Shown here: positions 6,950 to 16,038 of the stretch, piece by piece | Layout: every line of letters begins with the position of its first letter | Position numbering within the stretch: the stretch's first letter is position 1 | Source: an uncultured Clostridia bacterium | GTDB lineage: Bacteria; Bacillota; Clostridia; Christensenellales; Borkfalkiaceae | Assembly: GCA_944367415.1 (NCBI GenBank) | Contig: CALVWN010000070.1 | Location: 1 to 36,271, forward strand | Reading direction: 5' to 3' | DNA: 36,271 bases | The notes under the pieces: generated by a model | Seen by the model: the letters and a program-made list of their open reading frames with translations, nothing else | Database searches by the model: none | What the model was told of the DNA's origin: nothing | Made by a program: the position numbers and the translations under genes

Positions 6950-8710
6950 TCAGACGGGCTCCTCGTCCTGCAGGGCGTCGTAGCCGCGCTCGCCCGTGCG
7001 GACGCGCACCGCGTCCTCGACGTCATAGACGAAGATCTTGCCGTCGCCGATGTGCCCCGTATAGAGCGCCTTGCGCGCCGCCGCGACCACGTCCGCGACG
7101 GGAACTTTGCTGACGACGACCTCCGCCTTGACCTTCTGCAGAAGATCCATGTCCACCTTGACGCCGCGGTAGTATTCGCTCGCGCCCTTCTGCACGCCGC
7201 AGCCGAGCACCTGCGTGACCGTGATGCCTGTGACGCCGATCTCGTTGAGCGCCTTTTTGAGATCGTCGAACTTGGACTGGCGGGTGATGATGACCACCTT
7301 GGAGAGCTTTACGTCTGCAGAGGATGCCTGCAATACGGGAACCTCCCCCTCCTCTTCCGCAGCGACGGGGGCGACGCCCTCGGGATCGAGCATCTCCGCC
7401 GCAAGAGGCGCGGCGAGGAAGTCCGCATAGGCGCTGGGAAGCCCGTGCTCGTGCTTATCGAGGCCCTCGATCTCCTCGAGCCTGCCCGCGCGGATGCCGC
7501 AGGTGTGCTTGAGCAGCCGGAACAGCCCCGTCATGCAGACGATCGTCCACGCGGCAATGCAGACAAGTCCCAGAAGCTGCACGCCGAGCATATTCAACCC
7601 GCCGCCGTAAAAGAGCCCGAGCTGCTCGGAGAGCACCTCTCCCGTCTCGGCATCCACCACGGGGTTGATGCCGCAGGAGAAGAGCGCGACGGCGATGGTG
7701 CCCCAAAGTCCGTTCACGCCGTGTACGGCGATGGCGCCGACGGGGTCGTCAATGTGCAGCTTCTTGTCGATGACTTCGACCGCGACGTCGACGAGGATGC
7801 CCGCGACGAGACCGATGAAGAAGGCGCCGACAACGTCGATATTGGCGCAGCCCGCCGTGACGGCGACCAGCCCCGCGAGCGAGCCGTTGAGCGTCATAGA
7901 GACGTCCGGCTTCTTGTTCTTGATCCAGGTGAAGATCATCGTCGAACAGGTCGCGGTCGCCGTGGCGACGGTGGTCGTCACGAGGATCTGCGCAAGCTGC
8001 GCCATATCGGTCGCCGCCGCACCGTTAAACCCGTACCAGCAGAACCAGAGAATGAACACGCCGAGCGCGCCGACCGTGAGGTTATGCCCCGGAATGGCGC
8101 GAACGTGCTTGACATTTTTGCGCACGAGCGTGGGTTTTCCGTCCTTGTCGAGGTACTTCCCCCACCGCGGCCCCAGAATGAGCGCGCCGATGAAGGAGGA
8201 GATACCACCCACGAAGTGGATGAGGGAGGAACCCGCAAAATCCACATAATAGACGCCCGCAAACGCATTGGTCAGCCAGCCGCCGCCCCACACCCAGTGC
8301 GCCTCGATGGGATAGACGACCGCGCTGATGACGAGGGAATAGATGCAATAGGAGAGAAACTTGGTGCGTTCCGCCATCGCACCCGAGACGATGGTCGCCG
8401 CCGTTGCACAGAAGACGAGATTGAAGAAGAAGGAACTCCAGTCGTACGTCTCAAAGTTGGTGATAAAATCCAGATTGGGGATGCCGACAAGGCCGAAGAG
8501 AGCGTCCTCGCCCATCAGAAGTCCCGCGCCGAGCAGCACGAACACTACCGTTCCCAGACAGAAGTCCATGAGGTTCTTCATGATGATGTTGCCTGCGTTC
8601 TTCGCCCGCGTAAAGCCCGTCTCCACCATCGCAAATCCCGCCTGCATGAACCAGACGAGGATGGCGCCGATGAGGAACCATACGCCCGTAGAACCGAAAA
8701 TACCGTCCAT
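6950..8710 (-). CDS. amt: ammonium transporter fused to a PII (GlnK-like) regulatory domain
   Basis: This 586-residue fusion has an Amt/Rh ammonium channel at residues 1 to about 410 and a PII domain at about 467-579, joined by an acidic linker. Amt features include the N-terminal helix ending MVETGF, the SLIHFVGG segment around the first pore His, and VHGVNGLWGTIAV with the second pore His. The PII part aligns with GlnB/GlnK: KLSKVVIITR, GITVTQVLGCGVQKG, then a T-loop SEYYRG whose second Tyr (residue 514) corresponds to the uridylylated Tyr51, and GHIGDGKIFVYDV, which forms the nucleotide site. Free PII proteins block Amt channels by inserting the T-loop into the pore; here the inhibitor would be tethered. 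The ATG at 8710 has GGAGG upstream. It is transcribed alone, just upstream of the glutamate synthase operon. Confidence 0.95.
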   Translation of the reverse strand: MDGIFGSTGVWFLIGAILVWFMQAGFAMVETGFTRAKNAGNIIMKNLMDFCLGTVVFVLLGAGLLMGEDALFGLVGIPNLDFITNFETYDWSSFFFNLVFCATAATIVSGAMAERTKFLSYCIYSLVISAVVYPIEAHWVWGGGWLTNAFAGVYYVDFAGSSLIHFVGGISSFIGALILGPRWGKYLDKDGKPTLVRKNVKHVRAIPGHNLTVGALGVFILWFCWYGFNGAAATDMAQLAQILVTTTVATATATCSTMIFTWIKNKKPDVSMTLNGSLAGLVAVTAGCANIDVVGAFFIGLVAGILVDVAVEVIDKKLHIDDPVGAIAVHGVNGLWGTIAVALFSCGINPVVDAETGEVLSEQLGLFYGGGLNMLGVQLLGLVCIAAWTIVCMTGLFRLLKHTCGIRAGRLEEIEGLDKHEHGLPSAYADFLAAPLAAEMLDPEGVAPVAAEEEGEVPVLQASSADVKLSKVVIITRQSKFDDLKKALNEIGVTGITVTQVLGCGVQKGASEYYRGVKVDMDLLQKVKAEVVVSKVPVADVVAAARKALYTGHIGDGKIFVYDVEDAVRVRTGERGYDALQDEEPV

Positions 8711-8769
8711 ACCTGCCTCCGAATGTTTCCGTATGCGTGCCGCGGCGCCCGTTCGGGAAATTTGACTTG

Positions 8770-8799
8770 ATTATAGCGCGGCAAAATCAAAAATGTCAA
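8770..8799 (-). promoter_or_regulatory. promoter of amt
   Basis: TTGACA (8794-8799) and TATAAT (8770-8775) lie 18 bp apart on the minus strand. The predicted start near 8763 gives a leader of about 53 nt. Confidence 0.87.
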
Positions 8800-8827
8800 A
8801 TATTCCACGCCCCTTTCACAATCGCAA

Positions 8828-8863
8828 TTTTTGATATGAACTATAAGCAAAACAAATAATAAA
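8828..8863 (-). promoter_or_regulatory. putative regulator-binding element upstream of the amt promoter
   Basis: This is the counterpart of the block at 6854-6889, with about 28 of 36 positions identical by eye and without gaps. The core CTTATAnTTnATATCAAAAA lies the same 57 nt from the -10 hexamer. The distal TTTATTAT part overlaps a terminator T tract, so only the 20-nt core should be weighted. Confidence 0.58.
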
Positions 8864-8889
8864 AAAATTCCGCACCTTTTTTTGCGGAA
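8861..8889 (-). terminator. intrinsic terminator in the amt-guaA gap
   Basis: TTCCGC (8868-8873) and GCGGAA (8884-8889) flank an A-rich loop. On the minus strand they are followed by seven T. guaA already has its own terminator 140 bp upstream, so this one implies a further minus-strand transcript or acts as insulation before the amt promoter. Confidence 0.6.
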
Positions 8890-8913
8890 AAAAGCGCGGT
8901 TTTTGACTGTTTT

Positions 8914-9059
8914 TTGAATAAGATAGAATTATTTCTTATAGATCGATTGAGGCAGGTTCCCTGGCGCGCGGCGACCCTTCGGAGCATCGGCAAGCGCGGA
9001 ACATTACACTGCGCCGCCCGTCTTCCGCAAAAAAAAAGCTGCTCTGCGCAGCTTGTTTT
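8914..9059 (+). ncRNA. candidate small RNA with promoter and terminator (unidentified)
   Basis: The 350-bp gap between amt and guaA holds no convincing protein gene. On the plus strand, TTGAAT (8914-8919) and TATAGA (8937-8942) lie 17 bp apart, and a terminator hairpin with a T-rich tail ends near 9059, giving a transcript of about 110 nt. Its GC-rich middle can fold: GTTCC near 8957 pairs with GGAAC near 9000, enclosing CGCG/CGCG and a CTTCGG loop. I checked it by eye against SRP RNA, 6S RNA, tmRNA and common riboswitch cores and recognised none. A minus-strand transcript ending at the terminator at 8861-8889 is equally possible, so the strand is uncertain. Confidence 0.25.
9029..9054. terminator. 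terminator of guaA, possibly bidirectional
   Basis: AAGCTGC (9036-9042) pairs with GCAGCTT (9048-9054) around TCTGC. On the minus strand it is followed by a long T run, ending guaA. On the plus strand it is followed by GTTTTC, so it could also end a plus-strand RNA. Confidence 0.85.
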
Positions 9060-9060
9060 C

Positions 9061-10596
9061 TCACTCCCACTCGATGGTTGCCGGGGGTTTGGAGGTGATG
9101 TCGTAGACGATGCGATTGGCGTGCGGCACCTCATTGGTGATGCGGTTGGAGACCTTCTCCAGAACGTCATAGGGAATGCGCGCCCAGTCTGCGGTCATGG
9201 CGTCCACGCTCGTGACGGCGCGGAGAGCTATGACGTTCTCATAGGTGCGGAAATCCCCCTGCACGCCCACCGTCTTGCTGTTGGTGATGACGGCGAAATA
9301 CTGCCAGATCTTGCCGACAAGCCCCGCTTTGGCGATCTCTTCGCGGAAGATGTAGTCCGCGTCGCGCAGCGTCTCCAGCTTTTCGCGCGTGACCTCGCCC
9401 ATGATGCGGATGGCAAGCCCCGGCCCCGGGAAGGGCTGGCGCTGCACCACCCTTTCGGGCAGTCCCAGCTCGGTGCCGACGCGGCGCACTTCATCCTTGA
9501 AGAGGTCGCGCAGCGGCTCGACGATCTCCTTGAAATCGACGACGGAGGGAAGCCCGCCCACGTTGTGATGGGATTTGATGACGGCGGATTTGTCCTTTCC
9601 GCTCTCGATGACGTCGGGATAGATGGTACCCTGTACGAGAAAGTCGACGGCGCCGATCTTCTTCGCCTCCGCCTCGAACACCTTGATGAACTCGGCGCCG
9701 ATGATCTTGCGCTTCTGCTCGGGATCGGAGACGCCCGCGAGCTTGGAAAGGAAGCGCTCGCCCGCGTCGGCGCGGATGAGGTTCATGCCGAGCTTGTCCT
9801 TGAACACCGACATGACTTCCTCGGACTCCCCCTTGCGCAGCAGCCCGTGATCGACGAACACGCAGATGAGGTCATCCCCCACCGCGCGGTGGACGAGCGT
9901 CGCCGCGACGGCGGAATCGACGCCGCCCGACATGGCGCACAGCACCTTTTTGCCGCCGAGCTTTTCCTTGAGCCGCGTCACCTGTTCGGCGACGAAGTTG
10001 CCCATCGTCCAATCGCCCTGCGCGCCGCAGACGCCGTAAAGGAAGTTTTCGAGCAGCTTGTTGCCGTACTCCGAATGGACGACCTCGGGATGGAACTGCA
10101 CGCCGTAAATGCGCTTCCGGGCGCTCCCGTACACCGTAACGGGGCAGGTGGGCGTGGAAGCGAGCACGTCAAAGCCGTCCGGAACGGCGGTGACGTGGTC
10201 GGTGTGGCTCATCCAGCAGATGCTCGTCTGCGGGATGCCCGCCGACAAGGGGCTGTCTTTGACGAAGGAGAACTCCCGCTTTCCGTATTCGCTCATGGCG
10301 GCGTGTTCCACTTTTCCCCCGAGCGTATATGCGATAAGCTGACATCCGTAGCAGATACCCAGCACGGGGATGCCGAGGGAGAGTACGGCGGGATCGATGT
10401 GGGGAGAGCGTTCGTCATAGACGCTGTTCGGCCCTCCCGTGAAGATGATGCCGATGGGATCGTACGCTTTGATCTCCTCGACGGACATATCGCAGGGCTT
10501 TAAGTCGCAATAGACTTTGAGATCGCGCACGCGGCGCGCAATGAGCTGGTTGTATTGCCCGCCGAAGTCGAGGACGAGCACGCGTTGATGCTGCAT
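9061..10596 (-). CDS. guaA: GMP synthase (glutamine-hydrolysing)
   Basis: This 511-residue protein catalyses XMP + ATP + glutamine to GMP in the cytoplasm and is of normal family length. The N-terminal class I amidotransferase has [15 protein letters not shown] with the nucleophilic Cys and VQFHPEV with the catalytic His. The ATP-pyrophosphatase domain carries the P-loop [12 protein letters not shown]. The C-terminal dimerisation domain ends in KPPATIEWE, the usual GuaA terminus. The ATG at 10596 has GGAGAAA upstream. It follows guaB on the same strand, 72 bp downstream of the guaB stop, with a strong terminator hairpin in between. The two steps from IMP to GMP are therefore adjacent but may be transcribed separately or by partial read-through. 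Confidence 0.98.
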   Translation of the reverse strand: MQHQRVLVLDFGGQYNQLIARRVRDLKVYCDLKPCDMSVEEIKAYDPIGIIFTGGPNSVYDERSPHIDPAVLSLGIPVLGICYGCQLIAYTLGGKVEHAAMSEYGKREFSFVKDSPLSAGIPQTSICWMSHTDHVTAVPDGFDVLASTPTCPVTVYGSARKRIYGVQFHPEVVHSEYGNKLLENFLYGVCGAQGDWTMGNFVAEQVTRLKEKLGGKKVLCAMSGGVDSAVAATLVHRAVGDDLICVFVDHGLLRKGESEEVMSVFKDKLGMNLIRADAGERFLSKLAGVSDPEQKRKIIGAEFIKVFEAEAKKIGAVDFLVQGTIYPDVIESGKDKSAVIKSHHNVGGLPSVVDFKEIVEPLRDLFKDEVRRVGTELGLPERVVQRQPFPGPGLAIRIMGEVTREKLETLRDADYIFREEIAKAGLVGKIWQYFAVITNSKTVGVQGDFRTYENVIALRAVTSVDAMTADWARIPYDVLEKVSNRITNEVPHANRIVYDITSKPPATIEWE

Positions 10597-10637
10597 AGAT
10601 ATTTCTCCGTGGTAAAATGTTGCATTGAAAAAGTCGG

Positions 10638-10661
10638 AAAAACGCCCGGCCGGGCGTTTTT
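10638..10661 (-). terminator. terminator hairpin between guaB and guaA
   Basis: This is a perfect 24-bp palindrome, AAAAACGCCCGG followed by its complement. On the minus strand it gives a GC stem followed by five T, starting 7 bp after the guaB stop. No clear promoter lies between it and guaA, so read-through probably feeds guaA. Confidence 0.82.
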
Positions 10662-10668
10662 CTGCAAT

Positions 10669-12751
<2,083 letters not shown>

Positions 12752-12811
12752 AAATCGAAAGACCGAACGGTACCTCTCTTTTCACGATTCGTCACATGAA
12801 TAATTTTATCC

Positions 12812-12840
12812 ATTTTAGCATACGCGCGCGAAAAAAGCAA
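12812..12840 (-). promoter_or_regulatory. promoter of the guaB operon
   Basis: TTGCTT (12835-12840) and TAAAAT (12812-12817) lie 17 bp apart on the minus strand. This gives a leader of about 54 nt to the ATG at 12751. Confidence 0.65.
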
Positions 12841-12901
12841 CAGAATATCCGAAAAAAATGGGAAAAGTCATATCGCGAAAGCGCGGCGCATAGGGTATCG
12901 T

Positions 12902-13558
12902 ATGAAAAAGCGACATTTTTTGGTGCTCGGCGCGATCGCCGGCGCCCTGCTCATGCCCCTCCTGACCGCCTGCGCGTCCTATGACTACACGCAGCGGGTG
13001 AGCGAAGTGCGCTCCGATCTCTTCCTCGCCGAGACGGAGGACTTCTCGCTCACGCTCGCGTGCATCTCGCGCGAATATCCCTATGCCGACGACGGCATCC
13101 CCTGCCCGATGACGGACAGCGTGGAAGTCACGCTCGCGCCCAAGGGCGACGTGCCGGACGGCGCGGAGGTATACTTTGAGACCTGCGGCGGGGAGGCGTC
13201 CTTTTCCGCCGCGTTTGGCGACTTCCGCTTCTCGCAGGGGGTGACAGAATTCCCGCAGGACAGCGTCCTCGTGCGCGTCGTCTGGGGCGGAGAGAGCGTC
13301 GAACTTGCGGCGACGAGCGTGAAAACGGAGACAACGCTGTCGGTAAAAGATGCCCTTGCCGCCTTTGTCGCGGCGGAGGAGGAGACGCTGCAGGCGATGC
13401 GGCGGGACGGCGCGTTCTGCGGCGAGATCTGCATCCGGCTCTTAAGGCGGGATAAAAACTACTACTATGCCGCCGTGACGGACGGCACGCAGCGCACGGC
13501 GCTCCTTCTGGACGCAGACACGGGAGAAGTGCTGGCGCGCCGCACGGATACGCTGTAA
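12902..13558 (+). CDS. lipoprotein of unknown function
   Basis: This 218-residue protein has a lipoprotein signal peptide: KKR, a hydrophobic stretch, and the lipobox LTAC with Cys24 as the lipidation site. The mature part would be tethered to the outer face of the membrane. The middle (residues 30-125) looks all-beta with alternating hydrophobics. The C-terminal 60 residues (KDALAAFVAAEEETLQAMRR, then YYYAAVTDG and ALLLDADTGEVLARRTDTL) resemble the PepSY-like pattern of a helix followed by strands ending in a D-x-xTGEVL turn. I give that only as a possibility. The ATG at 12902 has AGGG upstream. The gene is followed by its own terminator. Confidence 0.72.
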   Translation: MKKRHFLVLGAIAGALLMPLLTACASYDYTQRVSEVRSDLFLAETEDFSLTLACISREYPYADDGIPCPMTDSVEVTLAPKGDVPDGAEVYFETCGGEASFSAAFGDFRFSQGVTEFPQDSVLVRVVWGGESVELAATSVKTETTLSVKDALAAFVAAEEETLQAMRRDGAFCGEICIRLLRRDKNYYYAAVTDGTQRTALLLDADTGEVLARRTDTL

Positions 13559-13561
13559 CGG

Positions 13562-13585
13562 AAGGGGCCGCGCCGCCCCTTTTTT
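13562..13585 (+). terminator. terminator of the lipoprotein gene
   Basis: AAGGGGC (13562-13568) pairs with GCCCCTT (13575-13581) around CGCGCC, followed by a run of T to 13585. Confidence 0.85.
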
Positions 13586-13609
13586 CATGCAATTCCCCCC
13601 TTCGGCAGG

Positions 13610-13638
13610 TTGACAGTGCGCGCCAAACGCGCTATACT
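13610..13638 (+). promoter_or_regulatory. promoter of the papain-fold hydrolase gene
   Basis: TTGACA (13610-13615), 17 bp, TATACT (13633-13638). The spacer holds the inverted repeat GCGCG/CGCGC around CCAAA, which could be an operator but may be chance in GC-rich DNA. Confidence 0.88.
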
Positions 13639-13666
13639 TGTACGAGGATGAACAAGGAGGAGCTGC

Positions 13667-14518
13667 ATGAAGGGAAAACGCGTTTTATGTGTTGCGGCGT
13701 GCGTCTTATACGCCGTCGTCCTGTTCGTTGCGCTGCTCTGTTCGGCGCTGCTCATCGCCGACGCCGCCGTCGACGCGAGCGCGCGCACGCTGCCCTCCTA
13801 CCCCCGCGAGGACATCTCGGCGCTGCTTACGAAGCAGACGTGGACGGAGGACGACTACGAGACGCTCTATTTGCAGACGGGATTGGGGCGGTCGGCGCTC
13901 GATGAGATGAAGGGCGACGATGAGCGCATCCTCTCCTTTCAGGACGCCCTCTTTTACGAGGGCGAACTCGCCCACGAAATCGTCGCCGTCACGACCAAGC
14001 GCGATGTCTTTGCGGACGCGTCCTACCGCGCCCCCCTCGTCGATCTGCAGGACGGAGACGTCCTCGTCACCTCCACCTGTCATACGCTCGGCTGGCGGAA
14101 CGGACATTCCGCGCTCGTCGTCGACGGCGCGCGCGGGTCGCTGCTCGAGTCGGTCTCGCTCGGCATCCCCAGCACCGTCAATACCTTCGGGAGCAACTGG
14201 TTCCGCTACGGCACCAATTTCCTCGTGCTGCGGCTGAAGGGCGCGAGCGCGGAGGAACGCGCGGAGATCGCGCGTACGGCGCGCGAGCGGCTGTACGACA
14301 TCCCCTATTCTCTGACGGTCGGCTTCCTCTCCCCCAAAGATCAGGGCGAGACGCCGCAGGGAACGCACTGCTCCCATCTCGTCTGGCAGGCGTTCCATTA
14401 CTTCGGCTATGACATCGACTCGGACGGCGGCGCGCTGTGCAGCACGCACGACATTGCAAACAGCGATCTGTTTGAAGTGGTGCAGGTGTTCGGCTTCGAC
14501 CCCGTCAAACTCTGGTAA
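13667..14518 (+). CDS. YiiX/NlpC-P60-like permuted papain-fold hydrolase, membrane-anchored
   Basis: This 283-residue protein has an N-terminal hydrophobic helix (about residues 6-31) acting as a signal anchor, a linker region, then a permuted papain-like domain. The order is His first (H147 in RNGHSALVV, after LQDGDVLVTS), Cys last (C235 in GTHCSHLVWQAF). This is the arrangement of the YiiX/YaeF (DUF830) and LRAT-like families, the reverse of classical NlpC/P60. Such enzymes cleave amide or ester bonds in cell-wall peptides or lipids. The substrate here is unknown, but the membrane anchor suggests action at the cell envelope. The ATG at 13667 has GGAGGAG upstream and a strong promoter. The gene is monocistronic and shares a hairpin with the convergent hemW operon. 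Confidence 0.8.
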   Translation: MKGKRVLCVAACVLYAVVLFVALLCSALLIADAAVDASARTLPSYPREDISALLTKQTWTEDDYETLYLQTGLGRSALDEMKGDDERILSFQDALFYEGELAHEIVAVTTKRDVFADASYRAPLVDLQDGDVLVTSTCHTLGWRNGHSALVVDGARGSLLESVSLGIPSTVNTFGSNWFRYGTNFLVLRLKGASAEERAEIARTARERLYDIPYSLTVGFLSPKDQGETPQGTHCSHLVWQAFHYFGYDIDSDGGALCSTHDIANSDLFEVVQVFGFDPVKLW

Positions 14519-14525
14519 AAATTGC

Positions 14526-14555
14526 GCGGCGGCGCTCCCGAGGGAGCGCCGCCGC
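14526..14555. terminator. shared terminator hairpin between convergent units
   Basis: A 14-bp perfect stem (GCGGCGGCGCTCCC and its complement) has a GA turn. On the minus strand it is followed by GCAATTTTTACC, which ends the hemW operon well. On the plus strand the T tract is weak (ATTGTTAT). Confidence 0.82.
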
Positions 14556-14559
14556 ATTG

Positions 14560-15669
14560 TTATCCCGCATATTCGGACAAGATCTGATTTTGCACGAAGA
14601 GATAGTCGTCCTTGATGCGCGTCACGTCGCCGTCCTCCTCGAGATAGCGCTGTGTGCGGCGGTATGCCGCGGCGAAGTCCTCCTTCCAGTCGGTGCCGAA
14701 CGCCTCCCTGTACGCCTTCGACGAAACGCCGTAGACGGTGCGCAATCCGAGCATGACGAACTCGAAGCGCGCCTCCTGCGGCGTCACTTCCTCGCTGTCG
14801 ATGACGGGAAGAAAGCCGGAGAGAATACACTTCATGTACTCGTCGAGGTCGGTCGTGTTGAGGAGCCGTCTGCCCGAGAAGAAGGAGCTTGCCGAGACGC
14901 CCATGCCGACGTACTCGCCGCGCTTCCAGTAGTTGAGATTGTGGCGGCTCTCGAACCCCTTCTTGCAGAAGTTGCTCACTTCATACCTGTGATACCCCTT
15001 TTCGGCGAGCAGGGCGCGCCCGAAGTCGTAGAGCGCCGCCACTTCGTCGCCGTCGGGAAGTTCGCCGTTGAGGTAGTCGGTGTAGATGGGCGTGCCGTCC
15101 TCGGGCTGGAGGGCGTACATGGAGATATGCTTCGCGCCGCTCGCCGAGGCGATCTCGATGGTCTTTCTTACGTCCTCCTGCGTCTGTCCCCTGATGCCGA
15201 GCATGACGTCGGCGGAGAAGTTCTCCCCCTTCAGAAGGGAGGTACAGTAGAGATAGTCGCGCACCGTATGCACCCGCCCGAGTTCCTCGAGCTGGGCGTC
15301 GATGGCGGTCTGCAGGCCGATGGAGAAGCGGTTGATGCCCGCGCGCTTGTACATGGCGATCTTCTGTTCGCTGACCGTGCCGGGGTTCATCTCGATGGTG
15401 ATCTCCGGACGCGCGGCGAGCGTGAAGCATTTTTTGATCTGCCGCATGGCGGCATAGATATACTTGGGATCGACGACGGAAGGTGTTCCGCCGCCGAAAT
15501 AGACGGTGTCGAACGTCCTGCCCGCAAGCTCCTTGCCGCGCAGTTCGATCTCCTTGAGAAGGCAAGCCATGTATGCCTCCGCGACGTCCGAACGCCCCGC
15601 AAAGGACACGAAATCGCAATAACGGCACTTCTGTTTGCAGAACGGGATGTGAAGATAGATGCCTGCCAT
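14560..15669 (-). CDS. hemW: heme chaperone HemW (radical SAM, HemN-like)
   Basis: This 369-residue radical SAM protein starts with YLHIPFCKQKCRYCDF, the CxxxCxxC motif for the SAM-bound [4Fe-4S] cluster. FGGGTPSVV follows, then a GxNRFSIGLQ segment and a C-terminal HemN-like domain with HNLNYWKRGEYVGMGVSASSF. The length and the single N-terminal cluster motif fit HemW, formerly called oxygen-independent coproporphyrinogen oxidase-like protein, rather than the longer HemN. The family binds heme and delivers it to apoproteins; coproporphyrinogen oxidase activity is not expected. The ATG at 15669 shares one base with the stop of the MGMT-like gene and has GGGAGGA upstream. It is the last gene of the operon lepA, MGMT-like, hemW; lepA-hemW linkage is common in Bacillota. 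Confidence 0.93.
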   Translation of the reverse strand: MAGIYLHIPFCKQKCRYCDFVSFAGRSDVAEAYMACLLKEIELRGKELAGRTFDTVYFGGGTPSVVDPKYIYAAMRQIKKCFTLAARPEITIEMNPGTVSEQKIAMYKRAGINRFSIGLQTAIDAQLEELGRVHTVRDYLYCTSLLKGENFSADVMLGIRGQTQEDVRKTIEIASASGAKHISMYALQPEDGTPIYTDYLNGELPDGDEVAALYDFGRALLAEKGYHRYEVSNFCKKGFESRHNLNYWKRGEYVGMGVSASSFFSGRRLLNTTDLDEYMKCILSGFLPVIDSEEVTPQEARFEFVMLGLRTVYGVSSKAYREAFGTDWKEDFAAAYRRTQRYLEEDGDVTRIKDDYLFVQNQILSEYAG

Positions 15670-16031
15670 TATTCCTCCCTCCAACGATATGTTTCCAGAT
15701 CGACGTACCCGTCCGTGACGGGCACGCCCTCCTCTTCGAGAAGGTGCGCCTGCGCCTCCGTGCCGCCGAAGGCGAACGCGGGCGCGAGCCTGCCCTCCCG
15801 GTTGACGACGCGATGGCACGGGATGACCCCGGGCATGGGGTTGACGTGCAATGCCCAGCCCACCTGCCTTGCGCAGCGGGGGGCGCCGATCGCCGCCGCG
15901 ACCTGCCCGTAGGTGACCACTCTGCCCGCCGGGACGCGCCCGACGTAGGCATAGACGCGTTGAAAAAATCCCGCCTTCTCCCCGGACATGGGCGCGTCCT
16001 TTTTTTGATCTTGCTTGCGAAGTTCCGACAT
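15669..16031 (-). CDS. MGMT-family DNA methyltransferase-like protein (single DNA-binding domain)
   Basis: This 120-residue protein equals the C-terminal DNA-binding/active-site domain of O6-alkylguanine-DNA alkyltransferase. It has FFQRVYAYVGRVPAGRVVTYGQVA (helix-turn-helix region), ARQVGWAL and the active-site motif PCHRVV with Cys72. The N-terminal domain of full-length Ogt/Ada-type enzymes is missing. Unlike the alkyltransferase-like ATL proteins, which have Trp in place of the Cys, this one keeps the nucleophile, so direct alkyl transfer remains possible. The ATG at 16031 lies 7 bp after the lepA stop with AGGG upstream. Another ATG at 15989 (residue 15) also has a ribosome site (AAGGA) and matches the usual family N-terminus. 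The stop overlaps the hemW start. Confidence 0.85.
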   Translation of the reverse strand: MSELRKQDQKKDAPMSGEKAGFFQRVYAYVGRVPAGRVVTYGQVAAAIGAPRCARQVGWALHVNPMPGVIPCHRVVNREGRLAPAFAFGGTEAQAHLLEEEGVPVTDGYVDLETYRWREE

Positions 16032-16038
16032 GGCTGCC

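Noticed and set aside
6932-8770. 612-codon open frame antisense to amt, and similar long antisense frames elsewhere (for example 507-1595 and 26412-28172)
   Set aside because: They mirror real genes in GC-rich DNA, are rich in Arg, Ala and Asp, lack ribosome sites and show no domain. The opposite strand encodes well-known proteins in every case.
8949-9059. Signal recognition particle RNA or 6S RNA in the amt-guaA gap
   Set aside because: The SRP domain IV loop (GGAAG with AAGCAG) is absent from both strands, and the length and layout do not fit 6S RNA.
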